Source: Pseudomonas sp. 8O | GTDB lineage: Bacteria > Pseudomonadota > Gammaproteobacteria > Pseudomonadales > Pseudomonadaceae | Assembly (NCBI RefSeq): GCF_902506495.1 | Contig: NZ_LR733264.1 | Coordinates: 2,099,403-2,163,402 of the forward strand | Direction: 5' to 3' | DNA: 64,000 bases | In this document: positions 8,742-21,551 of the stretch, in pieces | Numbering within the stretch: the first letter of the stretch is position 1 | Layout: each line of letters begins with the position of its first letter | The notes under the pieces: generated by a model | Seen by the model: only the letters and a program-made list of their open reading frames with translations | What the model was told of the DNA's origin: nothing | The model's database searches: none | Made by a program: the position numbers and the translations under genes

Positions 8742-11700
8742 ATATTCCCGGCTTCGACATCGACAGGATGATTGGCGAAGGCGCCATGGCCACCGTCTAC
8801 CTGGCTCTACAACGCTCCCTCGAGCGCAAGGTGGCCTTGAAGATCATGGCCCCGGCGCTGGCGGCCGACGCCTCGTTCTGCGAGCGCTTCCTGCGTGAGG
8901 GCAAGACCCTGGCGCGTCTGGCGCACCCGCATATCGTCACCGTGCACGACATCGGCAATGCCGGCGAGCACTACTACATGGCCATGGAGTACCTGCCCAA
9001 CGGTACCCTGAGTGAGCGTATCGCCGCCGGCCTGAGCCCCGAGCAGGGCTTGCAGTACATCCGCCAGATCGCCTCGGCGCTGGGTTATGCCCACAGCCAG
9101 GGGCTGATCCACCGCGACGTGAAACCGGCCAACATCCTCTTTCGCGCCGACGGTACGGCGGTGCTGTCGGACTTCGGCATCGCCAAGTCACTCGACGACC
9201 GTACCCAGTTCACCCAGGTCGGTTTCGCCGTCGGCACACCCAACTACATGAGCCCCGAGCAGGCGCGCGGGCTGGATATCGACGGCCGCGCCGACCTCTA
9301 CGCGCTGGGCGTCGTGCTCTACGAAATACTGGTCGGTGAGCTGCCGTACATGGGCACCGACGCACTGTCCACGGCACTGGCACACCTGACTCAGCCGTTA
9401 CCGGATCTGCCGCTGCAGCACAGCCGTTATCAGACCCTGCTGCAGCGCCTGCTGGCGAAGAACCCGGATGAGCGTTTCAACAATGCCGGGGAACTGCTAG
9501 CCGCGCTCGATGCCCAGCCAGCACCCGACTCGGATGCCACCCTGATCCGTCCGGCGTTCACTCAGCAAGCCACACTGGGCGCGCCCTCGACGAGTGAACT
9601 GGGGGAGCTGCAACCGGTATCCATCGAGATTCCACGCAGTACGCCGACGTCGGCGGCGACCGTGGCACCCGCACCGACTGCCGCTGCCAGCAGCGCAGCG
9701 GCACGACCGTCCACTGCTAGCAAGGGGCCACGCATGGCGCTGCTGGCGGTTGCCGTGGCTGCTGCGCTGGGCCTCGGTGGCGGCGTCTACTGGTGGCTAG
9801 GCCAGCCATCCGCCGTGGTGGCTTCGGATAGCTCGCCGCAAGACAACGGGCAGGTCGCAGCTGTCGCGCCACTGGCTGACGATACGGGTGAGGCCGGCGA
9901 GCGGCCGCTGCTGATGCCGGGCAAGACCACGCTCTACCAACGCATCCTGGCCAAGCCCGGGGCGCAGCTGTTGAGTGCTCCGGGCACCGCCACCGGCGAA
10001 GCATTACCGGCCTTCTCGGTGCTCTATGTATATGCCCGGCGCAACCAGGACGGCCAGTCCTGGATGCAGGTCGGCGCAGCCAGCGATGGCCGCGTGCAAG
10101 GCTGGATCGCCGCCGAACAGGCTACCGACTGGAAACAGAGCCTGGTACTCAAGTTCACCGAGCGTTCCGGGCGAGCGCCGGTGCTGTTCATGCAGCAGGC
10201 CTCCGACGTCGAACAGCTGATCGACCGCACCAGCCAGGCTCGCGAGCTACTGATTCAGGCACAGAACTATCCCGAGCAGGTACCGCAGGTGGTGGCACTG
10301 GAGCCGACGAGCAGTGCGGTTCCGCAGGACCAGTTCTACCTGATGCCGATCTTCGACTTCCGCGAAGCCTTCGATGCCGAGGGCCAGCCGGTGCAGCTGC
10401 TCAACATTGCCTCGATCGACCCCGGCAGTGCAGCTCAGAGCCCTGCCGACAAGCCGGTCGCTGCCAACGACTCGGGTTTCCGTACCGGCATCGTGCTGGT
10501 GGTCGACACCTCGGTGTCGATGCAGCCCTACATCGACCGCGTGCGCCAGGTGGTCAGCGAGCTGCAGAGCCAGCTGCAGGCGCGCGGTGAGCTGGATAAC
10601 GTCAGCTTCGGCCTGGTCGGCTATCGCAACAGCACGTCGCGCACACCGGGCCTGCAATACCTGAGCAAGACCCTGGTCAGCCTGCAGGAGGGCAGTGATC
10701 CCCAGCGTTTCCTGCGCGCTGCCGAACAGGTTCAGGCGACCACCGTATCCAGCCACTCCTTCAACGAAGACGCCTTCGCAGGCGTCATGCAAGCCGTAGA
10801 AGGCATGGACTGGTCGAGCTATGGCGGCCGCCTGATCCTGCTGGTCAGCGATGCCGGCGCGCTGCGCAAGAACGACCCTTACAGCAGCACCTCGATGAAC
10901 GAGGCCGAGGTACGCCAGGCGGCACTGAGCAAGCAGATCAAGATCTTTGCCCTGCACCTGCGCACCCCCGCTGGCACGGCCAACCACGCCTCGGCCGAGC
11001 TGCAGTATCGGGTGCTGACGGCCGACAGCAACCCGCAGATCGGCGACCTCTACGTCTCAGTGCCGGGCGGTGATGTCCAGGCCTTCGGCGAGCGTGTACG
11101 CGAGATCGGCTCGACCTTCGCCGAACTGGCGCAGCAAGTTCGCGCGCAGCAGGCGCCCGTCACCCCGCAACTGTCAGGGGGAGCCAATCTGGCAGCCAAA
11201 TCGCAGGCCATCGGCTACGCCATGCACATGGATTTTCTCGGCCGCCGCAGCGCCAGCCAGGCGCCGCAGTTGGTCAGCGCCTGGACCGCCGACCGCGACC
11301 TGAGCAACCCGACTCTGCCAACACTGCAGGTGTGCGTGATGCTGACCAAGCTGCAGCTCAACGACCTGCAGCAATCGCTCAAGCTGATCGTCGACGCCGC
11401 GCGCAAGACCAAGACCTCCCCGGCCGACTTCTTCAGCGAGATCGCCAGCGCCAGCGCCTACATGAGTCGCGACCCCTCGGCGCTGCGCCAGGGCGCCAAT
11501 CTGGCGCAGAGCGGTGTGCTCGGCGAGTACCTCGACGGGCTGCCGTATCGCAGTAAGGCACTGAGTATGAGCCAGGACCTCTGGTTGTCGCTGTCGGTGG
11601 CCGAGCAGGAGGACTTCATCGACGAGCTGGAGTCGAAGATTCGCCTCTACGAAACCTTCCACAACGACATGGCCAACTGGGTGCGCTTCGGCAACGCCGA

Positions 11701-11746
11701 ACCAGGCGACGCCCTGTACCGTGTCCCGCTGTCGACGCTGCCATGA
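8732..11746 (+). CDS. ppkA: Ser/Thr kinase PpkA with periplasmic VWA domain
   Basis: A protein of 1004 residues starting at the ATG inside the end of pppA (MDLNIPGFDIDRMIGEGAMATVY). The kinase domain (about 10-265) has the glycine loop GEGAMATVY, the catalytic loop HRDVKPANI and the DFG loop SDFGIAKS. A Pro/Thr/Ala-rich linker leads to one membrane helix at about 335-355. The periplasmic half includes a von Willebrand A domain from about residue 588 with an intact DTSVS metal site. PpkA senses envelope events through TagQRST and phosphorylates the FHA protein, triggering firing of the T6SS. The N-terminal extension possible in the open frame is overlap with pppA only. Confidence 0.95.
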   Translation: MDLNIPGFDIDRMIGEGAMATVYLALQRSLERKVALKIMAPALAADASFCERFLREGKTLARLAHPHIVTVHDIGNAGEHYYMAMEYLPNGTLSERIAAGLSPEQGLQYIRQIASALGYAHSQGLIHRDVKPANILFRADGTAVLSDFGIAKSLDDRTQFTQVGFAVGTPNYMSPEQARGLDIDGRADLYALGVVLYEILVGELPYMGTDALSTALAHLTQPLPDLPLQHSRYQTLLQRLLAKNPDERFNNAGELLAALDAQPAPDSDATLIRPAFTQQATLGAPSTSELGELQPVSIEIPRSTPTSAATVAPAPTAAASSAAARPSTASKGPRMALLAVAVAAALGLGGGVYWWLGQPSAVVASDSSPQDNGQVAAVAPLADDTGEAGERPLLMPGKTTLYQRILAKPGAQLLSAPGTATGEALPAFSVLYVYARRNQDGQSWMQVGAASDGRVQGWIAAEQATDWKQSLVLKFTERSGRAPVLFMQQASDVEQLIDRTSQARELLIQAQNYPEQVPQVVALEPTSSAVPQDQFYLMPIFDFREAFDAEGQPVQLLNIASIDPGSAAQSPADKPVAANDSGFRTGIVLVVDTSVSMQPYIDRVRQVVSELQSQLQARGELDNVSFGLVGYRNSTSRTPGLQYLSKTLVSLQEGSDPQRFLRAAEQVQATTVSSHSFNEDAFAGVMQAVEGMDWSSYGGRLILLVSDAGALRKNDPYSSTSMNEAEVRQAALSKQIKIFALHLRTPAGTANHASAELQYRVLTADSNPQIGDLYVSVPGGDVQAFGERVREIGSTFAELAQQVRAQQAPVTPQLSGGANLAAKSQAIGYAMHMDFLGRRSASQAPQLVSAWTADRDLSNPTLPTLQVCVMLTKLQLNDLQQSLKLIVDAARKTKTSPADFFSEIASASAYMSRDPSALRQGANLAQSGVLGEYLDGLPYRSKALSMSQDLWLSLSVAEQEDFIDELESKIRLYETFHNDMANWVRFGNAEPGDALYRVPLSTLP

Positions 11747-12462
11747 TGATTCGCCTGCAGCAGGTCCTCAAGCAACGTGGCCAGGGCGCACAGCGCTACA
11801 GCCTGGCCATCGAGCAGTTGCAGCTGGAGGCCGGCGCGCAGGTGGCACTGGTTGGCCCCAGCGGCTGCGGCAAGAGCACCTTGCTCGATCTGTTGGCCCT
11901 GGTGCTGCCACCGGATGCCGCCGAAACCTTCAACCTCGAGTTGCCCGGCTCGGTCAGCGATATCGCCGGATTGTGGCGACAGGGCCGGCACAGCCAACTG
12001 GCACAGCTGCGCAGCCACTATCTGGGTTACGTGCTGCAGGCTGGCGGGCTGCTCGGCTTTCTCGATGTGCGCCGCAATATCGCTCTGCCCCGGCAATTGC
12101 TCGGGATGGCAGACAGCGGCCAGGTGCAGCATCTGGCACAGGCGCTGGATGTGCAGGAGCAGTTGGATAAATATCCCGCGCAGTTGTCGATCGGCCAGCG
12201 CCAGCGCGTCAGCTGTGCACGGGCGTTGGCTCACGGGCCGCAATTGCTGCTGGCCGACGAACCCACTGCAGCGCTGGACCCACTCAATGCCGAACGGGTC
12301 ATGCAGTTGCTGCTCGCTCAGGCCACGAAAACCGGGGCGACCTGCGTGGTGGCAACTCACGACGAGGCGCTGGCGCAGCGCGCCGGCCTGACCATCTTGC
12401 GCATGAACTGCCGGCGCGACGCCGACGGCGGTGTCAGCGCCCATCTGGAGCAGGTCGCCTGA
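11743..12462 (+). CDS. tagT: ABC transporter ATPase TagT
   Basis: A protein of 239 residues with Walker A GPSGCGKST at 38-46, the signature LSIGQRQRV and Walker B LLLADEPTAALD. Two adjacent Met codons (11743, 11746) can serve as start. It belongs to the LolD/MacB-like ATPase group. With TagS it forms the inner-membrane ABC complex of the TagQRST sensory module that acts upstream of PpkA. It overlaps ppkA by 4 bases and tagS by one. Confidence 0.9.
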   Translation: MMIRLQQVLKQRGQGAQRYSLAIEQLQLEAGAQVALVGPSGCGKSTLLDLLALVLPPDAAETFNLELPGSVSDIAGLWRQGRHSQLAQLRSHYLGYVLQAGGLLGFLDVRRNIALPRQLLGMADSGQVQHLAQALDVQEQLDKYPAQLSIGQRQRVSCARALAHGPQLLLADEPTAALDPLNAERVMQLLLAQATKTGATCVVATHDEALAQRAGLTILRMNCRRDADGGVSAHLEQVA

Positions 12463-13661
12463 TGCGCCCGCTACTGATCGCCGGGCTGGCCTGGCAGGAC
12501 TATCGTCGCGAGGCACGCCTGTCGGCGTGCGGCGTGCTGGCCCTGGTGGCGGTGATCGCGCCGCTGCTGGTGCTGTTCGGCCTCAAGCACGGCCTGGTCG
12601 GCAGCCTTACCGAGCGCCTGCAACGCGACCCTGCCGTGCGCGAAATCATCCCGCTGGGCGGCACGCGCCTGCAGGCAGACTTCATCGAAGCACTGGGGCA
12701 ACGCGAGGAGGTCGCCTTCGCCATCCCACGTACCCGGCAGATCGCCGCCACCAGCGAATTGCAGGTAACGCCAGGGGAGGCGAGGGTAAGCGTGGAGATG
12801 CTGCCGACGGCAGCAGGCGATCCCTTATTGCAGGACCTGCCGGTGCCGCAGACGCTGCAACAGGTGGTACTCAGTCATACCGCTGCCGAGAAGCTGGGCA
12901 TCACGCCCGGCAGCCAGCTGCAGGCCCGCTTCGGCCGCCAGCGTGGCGCCGACCTGCAGTGGCAACAGACCACCCTGCAGGTCCTGGCTGTGTTGCCGCT
13001 GGCCGCCTTCGAGCGCGATGCGCTGTTCGCGCAAGCGGCGCTATTGGAAGCCGTCGAGGATTACCGCGACGGTCTGTCAGTGGCTGCGCTGGGCTGGCCG
13101 GGCGCAGCGGCGACACAGGCGCCGCGCATTTATCCCGGTTTTCGTCTGTACGCGCGCGCGCTGGATGACGTCGAACCGCTGCGCCAGTACCTGGCCGCAC
13201 AGCAGGTGCAGGTCGTCACCCAGGCAGCGCAGATAGCCCAGGTGAAGGCACTGAGCCGCAACCTCGATTTGCTGTTCTGGCTGATCACCACGCTGGCTCT
13301 GGGCGGCGCAGTGGCAGCCACCAGCGCCGGCGCCCTGGCCGCCGTCGAGCGCAAGCAACGTGAACTGGCCGTGCTGCGCCTGCTGGGCTTCGGCAGCGGC
13401 GCGCTGCTGCTGTTCGTGGTTCTCCAGGCGCTGTACAGCGGCCTGTTCGCCAGCGTCCTGTCGGCCCTGCTGTACCGACTGGCGGAGGGCGGTCTCAACC
13501 ATCTTTTCGTGCAGGTGCCGGGCGATTACGCCAGTCGTCTGCTGCCCGAGCATTACCTGGTGGCCCTCGGTGCCGTTCTGCTGGCCAGCGCCCTTGCCGC
13601 TGCGCTGGGAGGCATGCGCGTGGCCCGGATCGACGCCTCTCAAGGAATTCGTGATGTCTGA
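12462..13661 (+). CDS. tagS: FtsX-like ABC permease TagS
   Basis: A protein of 399 residues. It has one membrane helix near residues 22-45, a large periplasmic domain, then three helices near 265-290, 305-340 and 365-385, with the last one rich in Ala/Leu. This is the FtsX/LolCE/MacB permease layout. It pairs with the ATPase TagT. Its last bases overlap the tagR start by 8, so the whole tagTSR stretch is translationally packed. Confidence 0.88.
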   Translation: MRPLLIAGLAWQDYRREARLSACGVLALVAVIAPLLVLFGLKHGLVGSLTERLQRDPAVREIIPLGGTRLQADFIEALGQREEVAFAIPRTRQIAATSELQVTPGEARVSVEMLPTAAGDPLLQDLPVPQTLQQVVLSHTAAEKLGITPGSQLQARFGRQRGADLQWQQTTLQVLAVLPLAAFERDALFAQAALLEAVEDYRDGLSVAALGWPGAAATQAPRIYPGFRLYARALDDVEPLRQYLAAQQVQVVTQAAQIAQVKALSRNLDLLFWLITTLALGGAVAATSAGALAAVERKQRELAVLRLLGFGSGALLLFVVLQALYSGLFASVLSALLYRLAEGGLNHLFVQVPGDYASRLLPEHYLVALGAVLLASALAAALGGMRVARIDASQGIRDV

Positions 13662-15456
13662 CAGTCGTTTCGCTCCCTCCGCCCTGATACTCGCCACGCT
13701 CGCGCTGACGGCCTGCTCGCCGGGCGATGAGCCACCAGCGGCGAACACACCCGCCACATCTGCGCAGTCCGAAGCTGAAGCTCCCCGCGAGCTCGATGCG
13801 GAGCAATTGGCCAGACTGGACAACCCCAAACCGTTACCCGGCGACGTCAGCCTACCGCTGCCCTGTGGCGGTGAAATGCTGTTCCGCCATGTCTATGTGC
13901 TCACCCAGGGCAGCCTGGACGACCGCGAAGTCAGCCTAGGATATCCGTTCAGCGAAGGTGAGGCTGGCTACAAGCAATCCTTCATCTCCGGCTATCGCCG
14001 CGACTTCATCAACGGCCAGTTCAGCCTGCAGGACCTGGCGCCGCAGTGGCAGAAGCAGATCGCCGAGCGCCTGCCCAGGATCGACGCCGGCAGCCCGTTG
14101 AAACCGATGATGTATTTCATCGGCAAGTACGAGGTCACTGCTCGTCAGTATGCTCAGGTCATGGCCCAGGCTCAGGCGCTGGCCAGTGGCGAGCCTGCAC
14201 CCGCTTGTGCGCCGGTCACCGATATGAGTGGGCGACTGCCGCAGGTGAAGCTGTCGCGTTTCGAGGCAGAGCGTTTTGCAGCGGTCTACAGCGCCTGGCT
14301 GCTGGCCAATCACCGTGATCTGCTACCCGTTAGCGGCAGAGGCAGCAAGGCAGAAGAGGGCGGCGCAGCATTCGTCCGTCTACCCACCGAAGTGGAATGG
14401 GAGTTCGCCGCCCGTGGCGGCTCGCAGGTCAGCCGCCAGGAGCTGGAAGGCCGGCTTTTCCCGCGTCCGGTCGAGGGCAGTGACGATGACGGCCCGCTGG
14501 CTAACTGGGCCGTGTTCAACCAGGTGGCCGGCGGTACCGGACAGGCGCCCCGACTGATGCCGATCGGCACCAAGCAGGCCAATCCGCTGGGGCTGTTCGA
14601 TGTGATCGGTAACGCCGCCGAGATGGTGCAGGAGTCCTTCCAGTTGGTCAGTGCCGGGCGCCGCCAGGGCACCTATGGCGGCTTCGTGGTCAAGGGCGGC
14701 AACTACCTGGAAGGCGAGGGCACGCTGTTCACCGGCATGCGCCGCGAGTACCCGCTGTTCGGTGCAGATGGCAGCGAGCAGCGTAACGAGACCACCGGGT
14801 TTCGGGTAGCCATCGGCGCCTTGTCCGCCCCGCGCTCGCGCTACGACGAGTTGTTCGCTCAATGGCAGAAACAGGGACGCCTGGCTGGACTGACCGATGA
14901 TATCGGCGATGCGGAGGACCCGACGCAACGCCTGGACAGCATCATCGCCGGCGCTACCGACCCACGCTTGCAGGCCGAGCTCGGGCTGGTCAATGAAGAG
15001 CTCAAGCGTAACGTCTCGCTGATCGCCCGCCAGCGCGAAGAGGCCGCTGGCAACCTGATCCAGTCTGCCGCCCTGGTGGCGGAGACCATCAACAACTACA
15101 ACATCCGCCTGACCAACCTGCGCAAGAGTCAGCGCCAGGCGCAGCAGAACAATGATGCCGCTTCGGCGCAGATATTGAGCGGCGCCATTGATAACGGCAC
15201 CAAGGCGCTCAACGGCGCCGTGGCGATCTACATCGACAACATGGCCAGCGGCACCCGCTACACCAACACGGTGATCCAGGTGCAATTCCAGCGCATCAAG
15301 GAAGAACTCGCGCGCAAGCCTGTGATCGGCAACAGCCTGGTCAACCGCGCCACCCTGTTCGTCAATCACGTCGCGCTGTACCGCGCCCAACAGCGTGCCA
15401 ATCCGGCCGAGATCCTCAAGCAGTTGCTGGAAACGCAAGCGGTGCCGCAACCGTGA
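13654..15456 (+). CDS. tagR: TagR, formylglycine-generating-enzyme-like T6SS regulator
   Basis: A protein of 600 residues from the ATG at 13654; upstream in-frame codons lie within tagS. A signal sequence ends in a lipobox-like L-T-A-C with the cysteine at 21, so this copy may be lipidated. The middle carries the SUMF1/FGE-sulfatase fold: YFIGKYEVTARQYAQVM, RLPTEVEWEFAARGG, NPLGLFDVIGNAAEMVQ, GGNYLEGEG and a final TGFRVAIG. A helical C-terminal region follows. In P. aeruginosa TagR is a periplasmic activator that associates with the outer membrane through TagQ and acts on PpkA. Catalytic FGE activity is not implied. Confidence 0.9.
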   Translation: MSDSRFAPSALILATLALTACSPGDEPPAANTPATSAQSEAEAPRELDAEQLARLDNPKPLPGDVSLPLPCGGEMLFRHVYVLTQGSLDDREVSLGYPFSEGEAGYKQSFISGYRRDFINGQFSLQDLAPQWQKQIAERLPRIDAGSPLKPMMYFIGKYEVTARQYAQVMAQAQALASGEPAPACAPVTDMSGRLPQVKLSRFEAERFAAVYSAWLLANHRDLLPVSGRGSKAEEGGAAFVRLPTEVEWEFAARGGSQVSRQELEGRLFPRPVEGSDDDGPLANWAVFNQVAGGTGQAPRLMPIGTKQANPLGLFDVIGNAAEMVQESFQLVSAGRRQGTYGGFVVKGGNYLEGEGTLFTGMRREYPLFGADGSEQRNETTGFRVAIGALSAPRSRYDELFAQWQKQGRLAGLTDDIGDAEDPTQRLDSIIAGATDPRLQAELGLVNEELKRNVSLIARQREEAAGNLIQSAALVAETINNYNIRLTNLRKSQRQAQQNNDAASAQILSGAIDNGTKALNGAVAIYIDNMASGTRYTNTVIQVQFQRIKEELARKPVIGNSLVNRATLFVNHVALYRAQQRANPAEILKQLLETQAVPQP

Positions 15457-15512
15457 GTACGCCAGCCATTGTCTCCAAACATCAATCAACCACAAGCAGA
15501 GAGAGCCTAGCT

Positions 15513-16412
15513 ATGCGTCCATCCACAACGAACCTCACCTCGCAACCTCGTAGCCGCGTCATGACACTCGCCGCTATCGGTTTTGCCTCGATGACCGTAC
15601 TGGTCAGCGGCTGCTCCACCTCCGCCGTCAACCGTGTCGGTAAAACCACCGAGGTCACCTATTACCCAAGCTGCTACCAACCCGTTCAGCACCTGCGCGA
15701 TACCGACTCCAACATGACTCGCTCGATCGCTACCGGCGCCGTGCTGGGTGCAGTCGGCGGCGCCTTGACTGGTGCGTTGACTGCCGACAAGGAAGATCGC
15801 TCGCGTAACGCTGCCATCGGCGCCGCCGGCGGTGCCCTGATCGGTGGCGCAGCGGCCTATTACACCTCCAAGCAACAGCAGATCAGCGATGACCGCCAGC
15901 GCATCGGCTCCTACTCCACCGACATCAATGCCAGTGCCAGCACCTTCGACCGCAGCATCGCCTACGCCGAAGCCTCGCAGAGCTGCTATCAGAAAGAGTT
16001 CACCAGCCTGCTGGAGCAGCGTAAGTCCGGCGCGATCAACGATGTAGAAGGGCGCAAGCGTCTGGCCGAAATCATTGCCGGCCTGAACGAGTCCAACAGC
16101 CTGATCACCGCCGTCAACGGCAAGGCGGGTGAGAACCTGAGCAACTACACCCAGGCCTACGAGGCTGACCTGAAGAACGTCGGAGTCGAGCGCGCCGAAG
16201 TGACCACAGTCGCCAAGGCCCCTGCCAACAAGCCGGTCAAGCAGACCAAGGTGCCTACCGAAGCAGTCAATACCGAGCGCGTTCTGCAGCAGGCCGAAGC
16301 CAAGCAGAGCAAGAGCCAGCAGGTGGCTGTAGCCGGTAGCAACCAGGTCAACAGCATGTGCAGCAACCCGGATATGGGCGACTGGGCACCGATTCCCTGC
16401 CCGAACGTCTGA
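15513..16412 (+). CDS. tagQ: T6SS lipoprotein TagQ
   Basis: A protein of 299 residues when started at the ATG at 15513, which has a GAGAGAG-type ribosome-binding site. A GTG at 15453 overlapping the tagR stop would add 20 residues with no signal-peptide character. The signal sequence ends at a V-S-G-C lipobox, Cys34. Next come Gly/Ala-rich helices typical of glycine zippers (about residues 74-118), then a helical, Lys/Glu-rich C-terminal half. TagQ is the outer-membrane lipoprotein that retains TagR. It is the last recognised machine gene of the T6SS operon. Confidence 0.85.
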   Translation: MRPSTTNLTSQPRSRVMTLAAIGFASMTVLVSGCSTSAVNRVGKTTEVTYYPSCYQPVQHLRDTDSNMTRSIATGAVLGAVGGALTGALTADKEDRSRNAAIGAAGGALIGGAAAYYTSKQQQISDDRQRIGSYSTDINASASTFDRSIAYAEASQSCYQKEFTSLLEQRKSGAINDVEGRKRLAEIIAGLNESNSLITAVNGKAGENLSNYTQAYEADLKNVGVERAEVTTVAKAPANKPVKQTKVPTEAVNTERVLQQAEAKQSKSQQVAVAGSNQVNSMCSNPDMGDWAPIPCPNV

Positions 16413-16504
16413 GTCCTTGCGGATGATTGACTGACCGGACGCGCCGCTGGTCCGCCCTTTCCGGACGGAGCAGCGGCTATCGGAGTTTCTACCAAGGAGG
16501 GCAA

Positions 16505-17410
16505 ATGTCCGACTACCTGATCGGGTTGAGAAACACCCCATCACAGGTCATGGCGCGACAGCGCATCGAAGCCATGATCGACCTGCGCAAGCTCTACACA
16601 GCTATCGATGCCGACCCCGCCATCTCCGGTGCTGGGGTGGTGTACATCGATGCCAATTTCAACGTGGTGACCCTGCGCGAGTTCACCCCGATCTGCAGCA
16701 TCAGGCCCAAGCGCATCATCATTCGTGAAGCCCAGCGCAATGTATCGCCGCAGCAGTTCGTCCAGCAGGTGCAATCCAATCCGCGCGAATCGCGGCTGGT
16801 GGCCGAGAGCGTCAACACCAGCCTGGCCTGTGCCGGCGCGGTGCTGGGCTGGATCGCGATCATCGGCGGCACGGCCATCGTGCCGTTTACGGGTGGGGCG
16901 AGTCTGGTGATCACGACACTGGGCGTGGCGGCCGCATCGGCAAGCTCAGTGCAGTGTATGGCAGGTGCTGCGCGAGTCTATACCGAAGTGAACAACCCGG
17001 AAGCACTCGATAGGCTGGACAGCCAGCAGTGGTATCAGGACGTATCCACAGCACTGGATATCATTTCTCTGGGCGGCGTAGCCGGGGCCGGAGCAACGAT
17101 CTTGCGTGTGATGAACATGCGCAGGGCCATGACAGGGCGAAGCTGGTACCAAAGCCTGAATGGACTGAGCCGTCAGGAACGACGACGGTTGACCAACGAG
17201 ATTCTGGAGAATCGTAATCCAGCACTTACTCCCGCGCTGCGCAAAGCGCTGCAGCGTGGTGGCGAGCTTCCGAAACGCTTCAGCACCAGCGAAATCTCGT
17301 CGACATTGGCGATCAATATCAGAGATGCGCTGGGTGCCGGGATCGGTCTGCTCGGCAGCAACATGGTACAGACCTACGCTATTGGTCTTTACGAGGAGCT
17401 AGAGGAGTGA
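16505..17410 (+). CDS. Probable T6SS effector with membrane-inserting segments
   Basis: A protein of 301 residues with a strong AAGGAGGGC ribosome-binding site at the ATG 16505. I do not recognise an enzyme fold. It has no signal peptide. The middle holds a long Gly/Ala-rich hydrophobic block (about residues 108-156, GGTAIVPFTGGASLVITTLG), a shorter one near 184-203 and a third near the C-terminus (about 274-296, GAGIGLLGSN). This cytosol-made but membrane-active layout, directly after tagQ and overlapping a four-helix membrane protein by 4 bases, fits a pore-forming antibacterial effector with its immunity gene, like P. aeruginosa Tse4. Effector function is inferred from context and hydropathy, not from a recognised domain. 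Confidence 0.55.
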   Translation: MSDYLIGLRNTPSQVMARQRIEAMIDLRKLYTAIDADPAISGAGVVYIDANFNVVTLREFTPICSIRPKRIIIREAQRNVSPQQFVQQVQSNPRESRLVAESVNTSLACAGAVLGWIAIIGGTAIVPFTGGASLVITTLGVAAASASSVQCMAGAARVYTEVNNPEALDRLDSQQWYQDVSTALDIISLGGVAGAGATILRVMNMRRAMTGRSWYQSLNGLSRQERRRLTNEILENRNPALTPALRKALQRGGELPKRFSTSEISSTLAINIRDALGAGIGLLGSNMVQTYAIGLYEELEE

Positions 17411-17859
17411 AGCAGGGACTCGATTTCCTCACGATACTGCGCCGCCATTTTCCGGTCTTCATCGCCGCATTCTTTCTGGCACTGTTTTCCCTGGCGATCA
17501 GTCAGATTCTGCTGCTGGAAGTCCACCCGCCCAGTCTGGATGACTATGGCATCTACATGATGCTGGGCAGTTGCGGGATGTCCTTGTACCTGTGCGCGGC
17601 CAACCTTCTGGTGATTCGCGGCCGCCCCTGGGCAGTATGGCTGATCGTCGCAGCTATGGCGGCCTGCATCCTCGTGGTCATCGGTCACTGGGGCAGACGC
17701 GCACCCGACCTGCTGTATTCCATCAGTCTGCTGCTGCCGTTGGCTACCCTGCTGACGCTCAACAGCAAGCGCTACCGCACCATGCTGACAGCCATGGTGG
17801 AAGTACGCGGTCAGCGCGCGGCGTGGCGTGAGCGCCACAGGAAGACTCGCCAACGCTAA
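17407..17859 (+). CDS. Probable inner-membrane immunity protein for the preceding effector
   Basis: A protein of 150 residues with a GTG start inside the stop of the upstream gene (GTGA). Four hydrophobic helices are visible, near residues 15-36, 46-68, 74-93 and 98-118, with a very basic C-terminal tail (RHRKTRQR). A small polytopic protein tightly coupled to a protein with membrane-inserting segments is the usual arrangement for immunity against pore-forming T6SS effectors, because protection must occur in the inner membrane. No named family is recognised. It lies immediately before the terminator that separates the operon from gyrB. Confidence 0.5.
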   Translation: MKQGLDFLTILRRHFPVFIAAFFLALFSLAISQILLLEVHPPSLDDYGIYMMLGSCGMSLYLCAANLLVIRGRPWAVWLIVAAMAACILVVIGHWGRRAPDLLYSISLLLPLATLLTLNSKRYRTMLTAMVEVRGQRAAWRERHRKTRQR

Positions 17860-17940
17860 CTCAATCTGGTTGCAGACAAAGCGGGGTAGGGAGTAGCTAG
17901 CCATAGCCTGGCTACCGGAGTCCGAACACCCGTTAAAAAT

Positions 17941-17978
17941 GAAAAGCCCCTGTCGATTCGCATCGACAGGGGCTTTTC
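17941..17978. terminator. Bidirectional terminator between T6SS operon and gyrB
   Basis: A perfect 17-bp stem (GAAAAGCCCCTGTCGAT with its reverse complement) closes a TCGC loop. A-rich and T-rich stem ends give a U-tract on either strand. It lies between two convergent transcription units, so it can serve both the immunity gene (+) and gyrB (-). Confidence 0.9.
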
Positions 17979-18022
17979 ATTTCACGCCCACTAGCATGAC
18001 TGACTTGGCAACAGAGTAGCCA

Positions 18023-21550
<3,528 letters not shown>

Positions 21551-21551
<1 letters not shown>

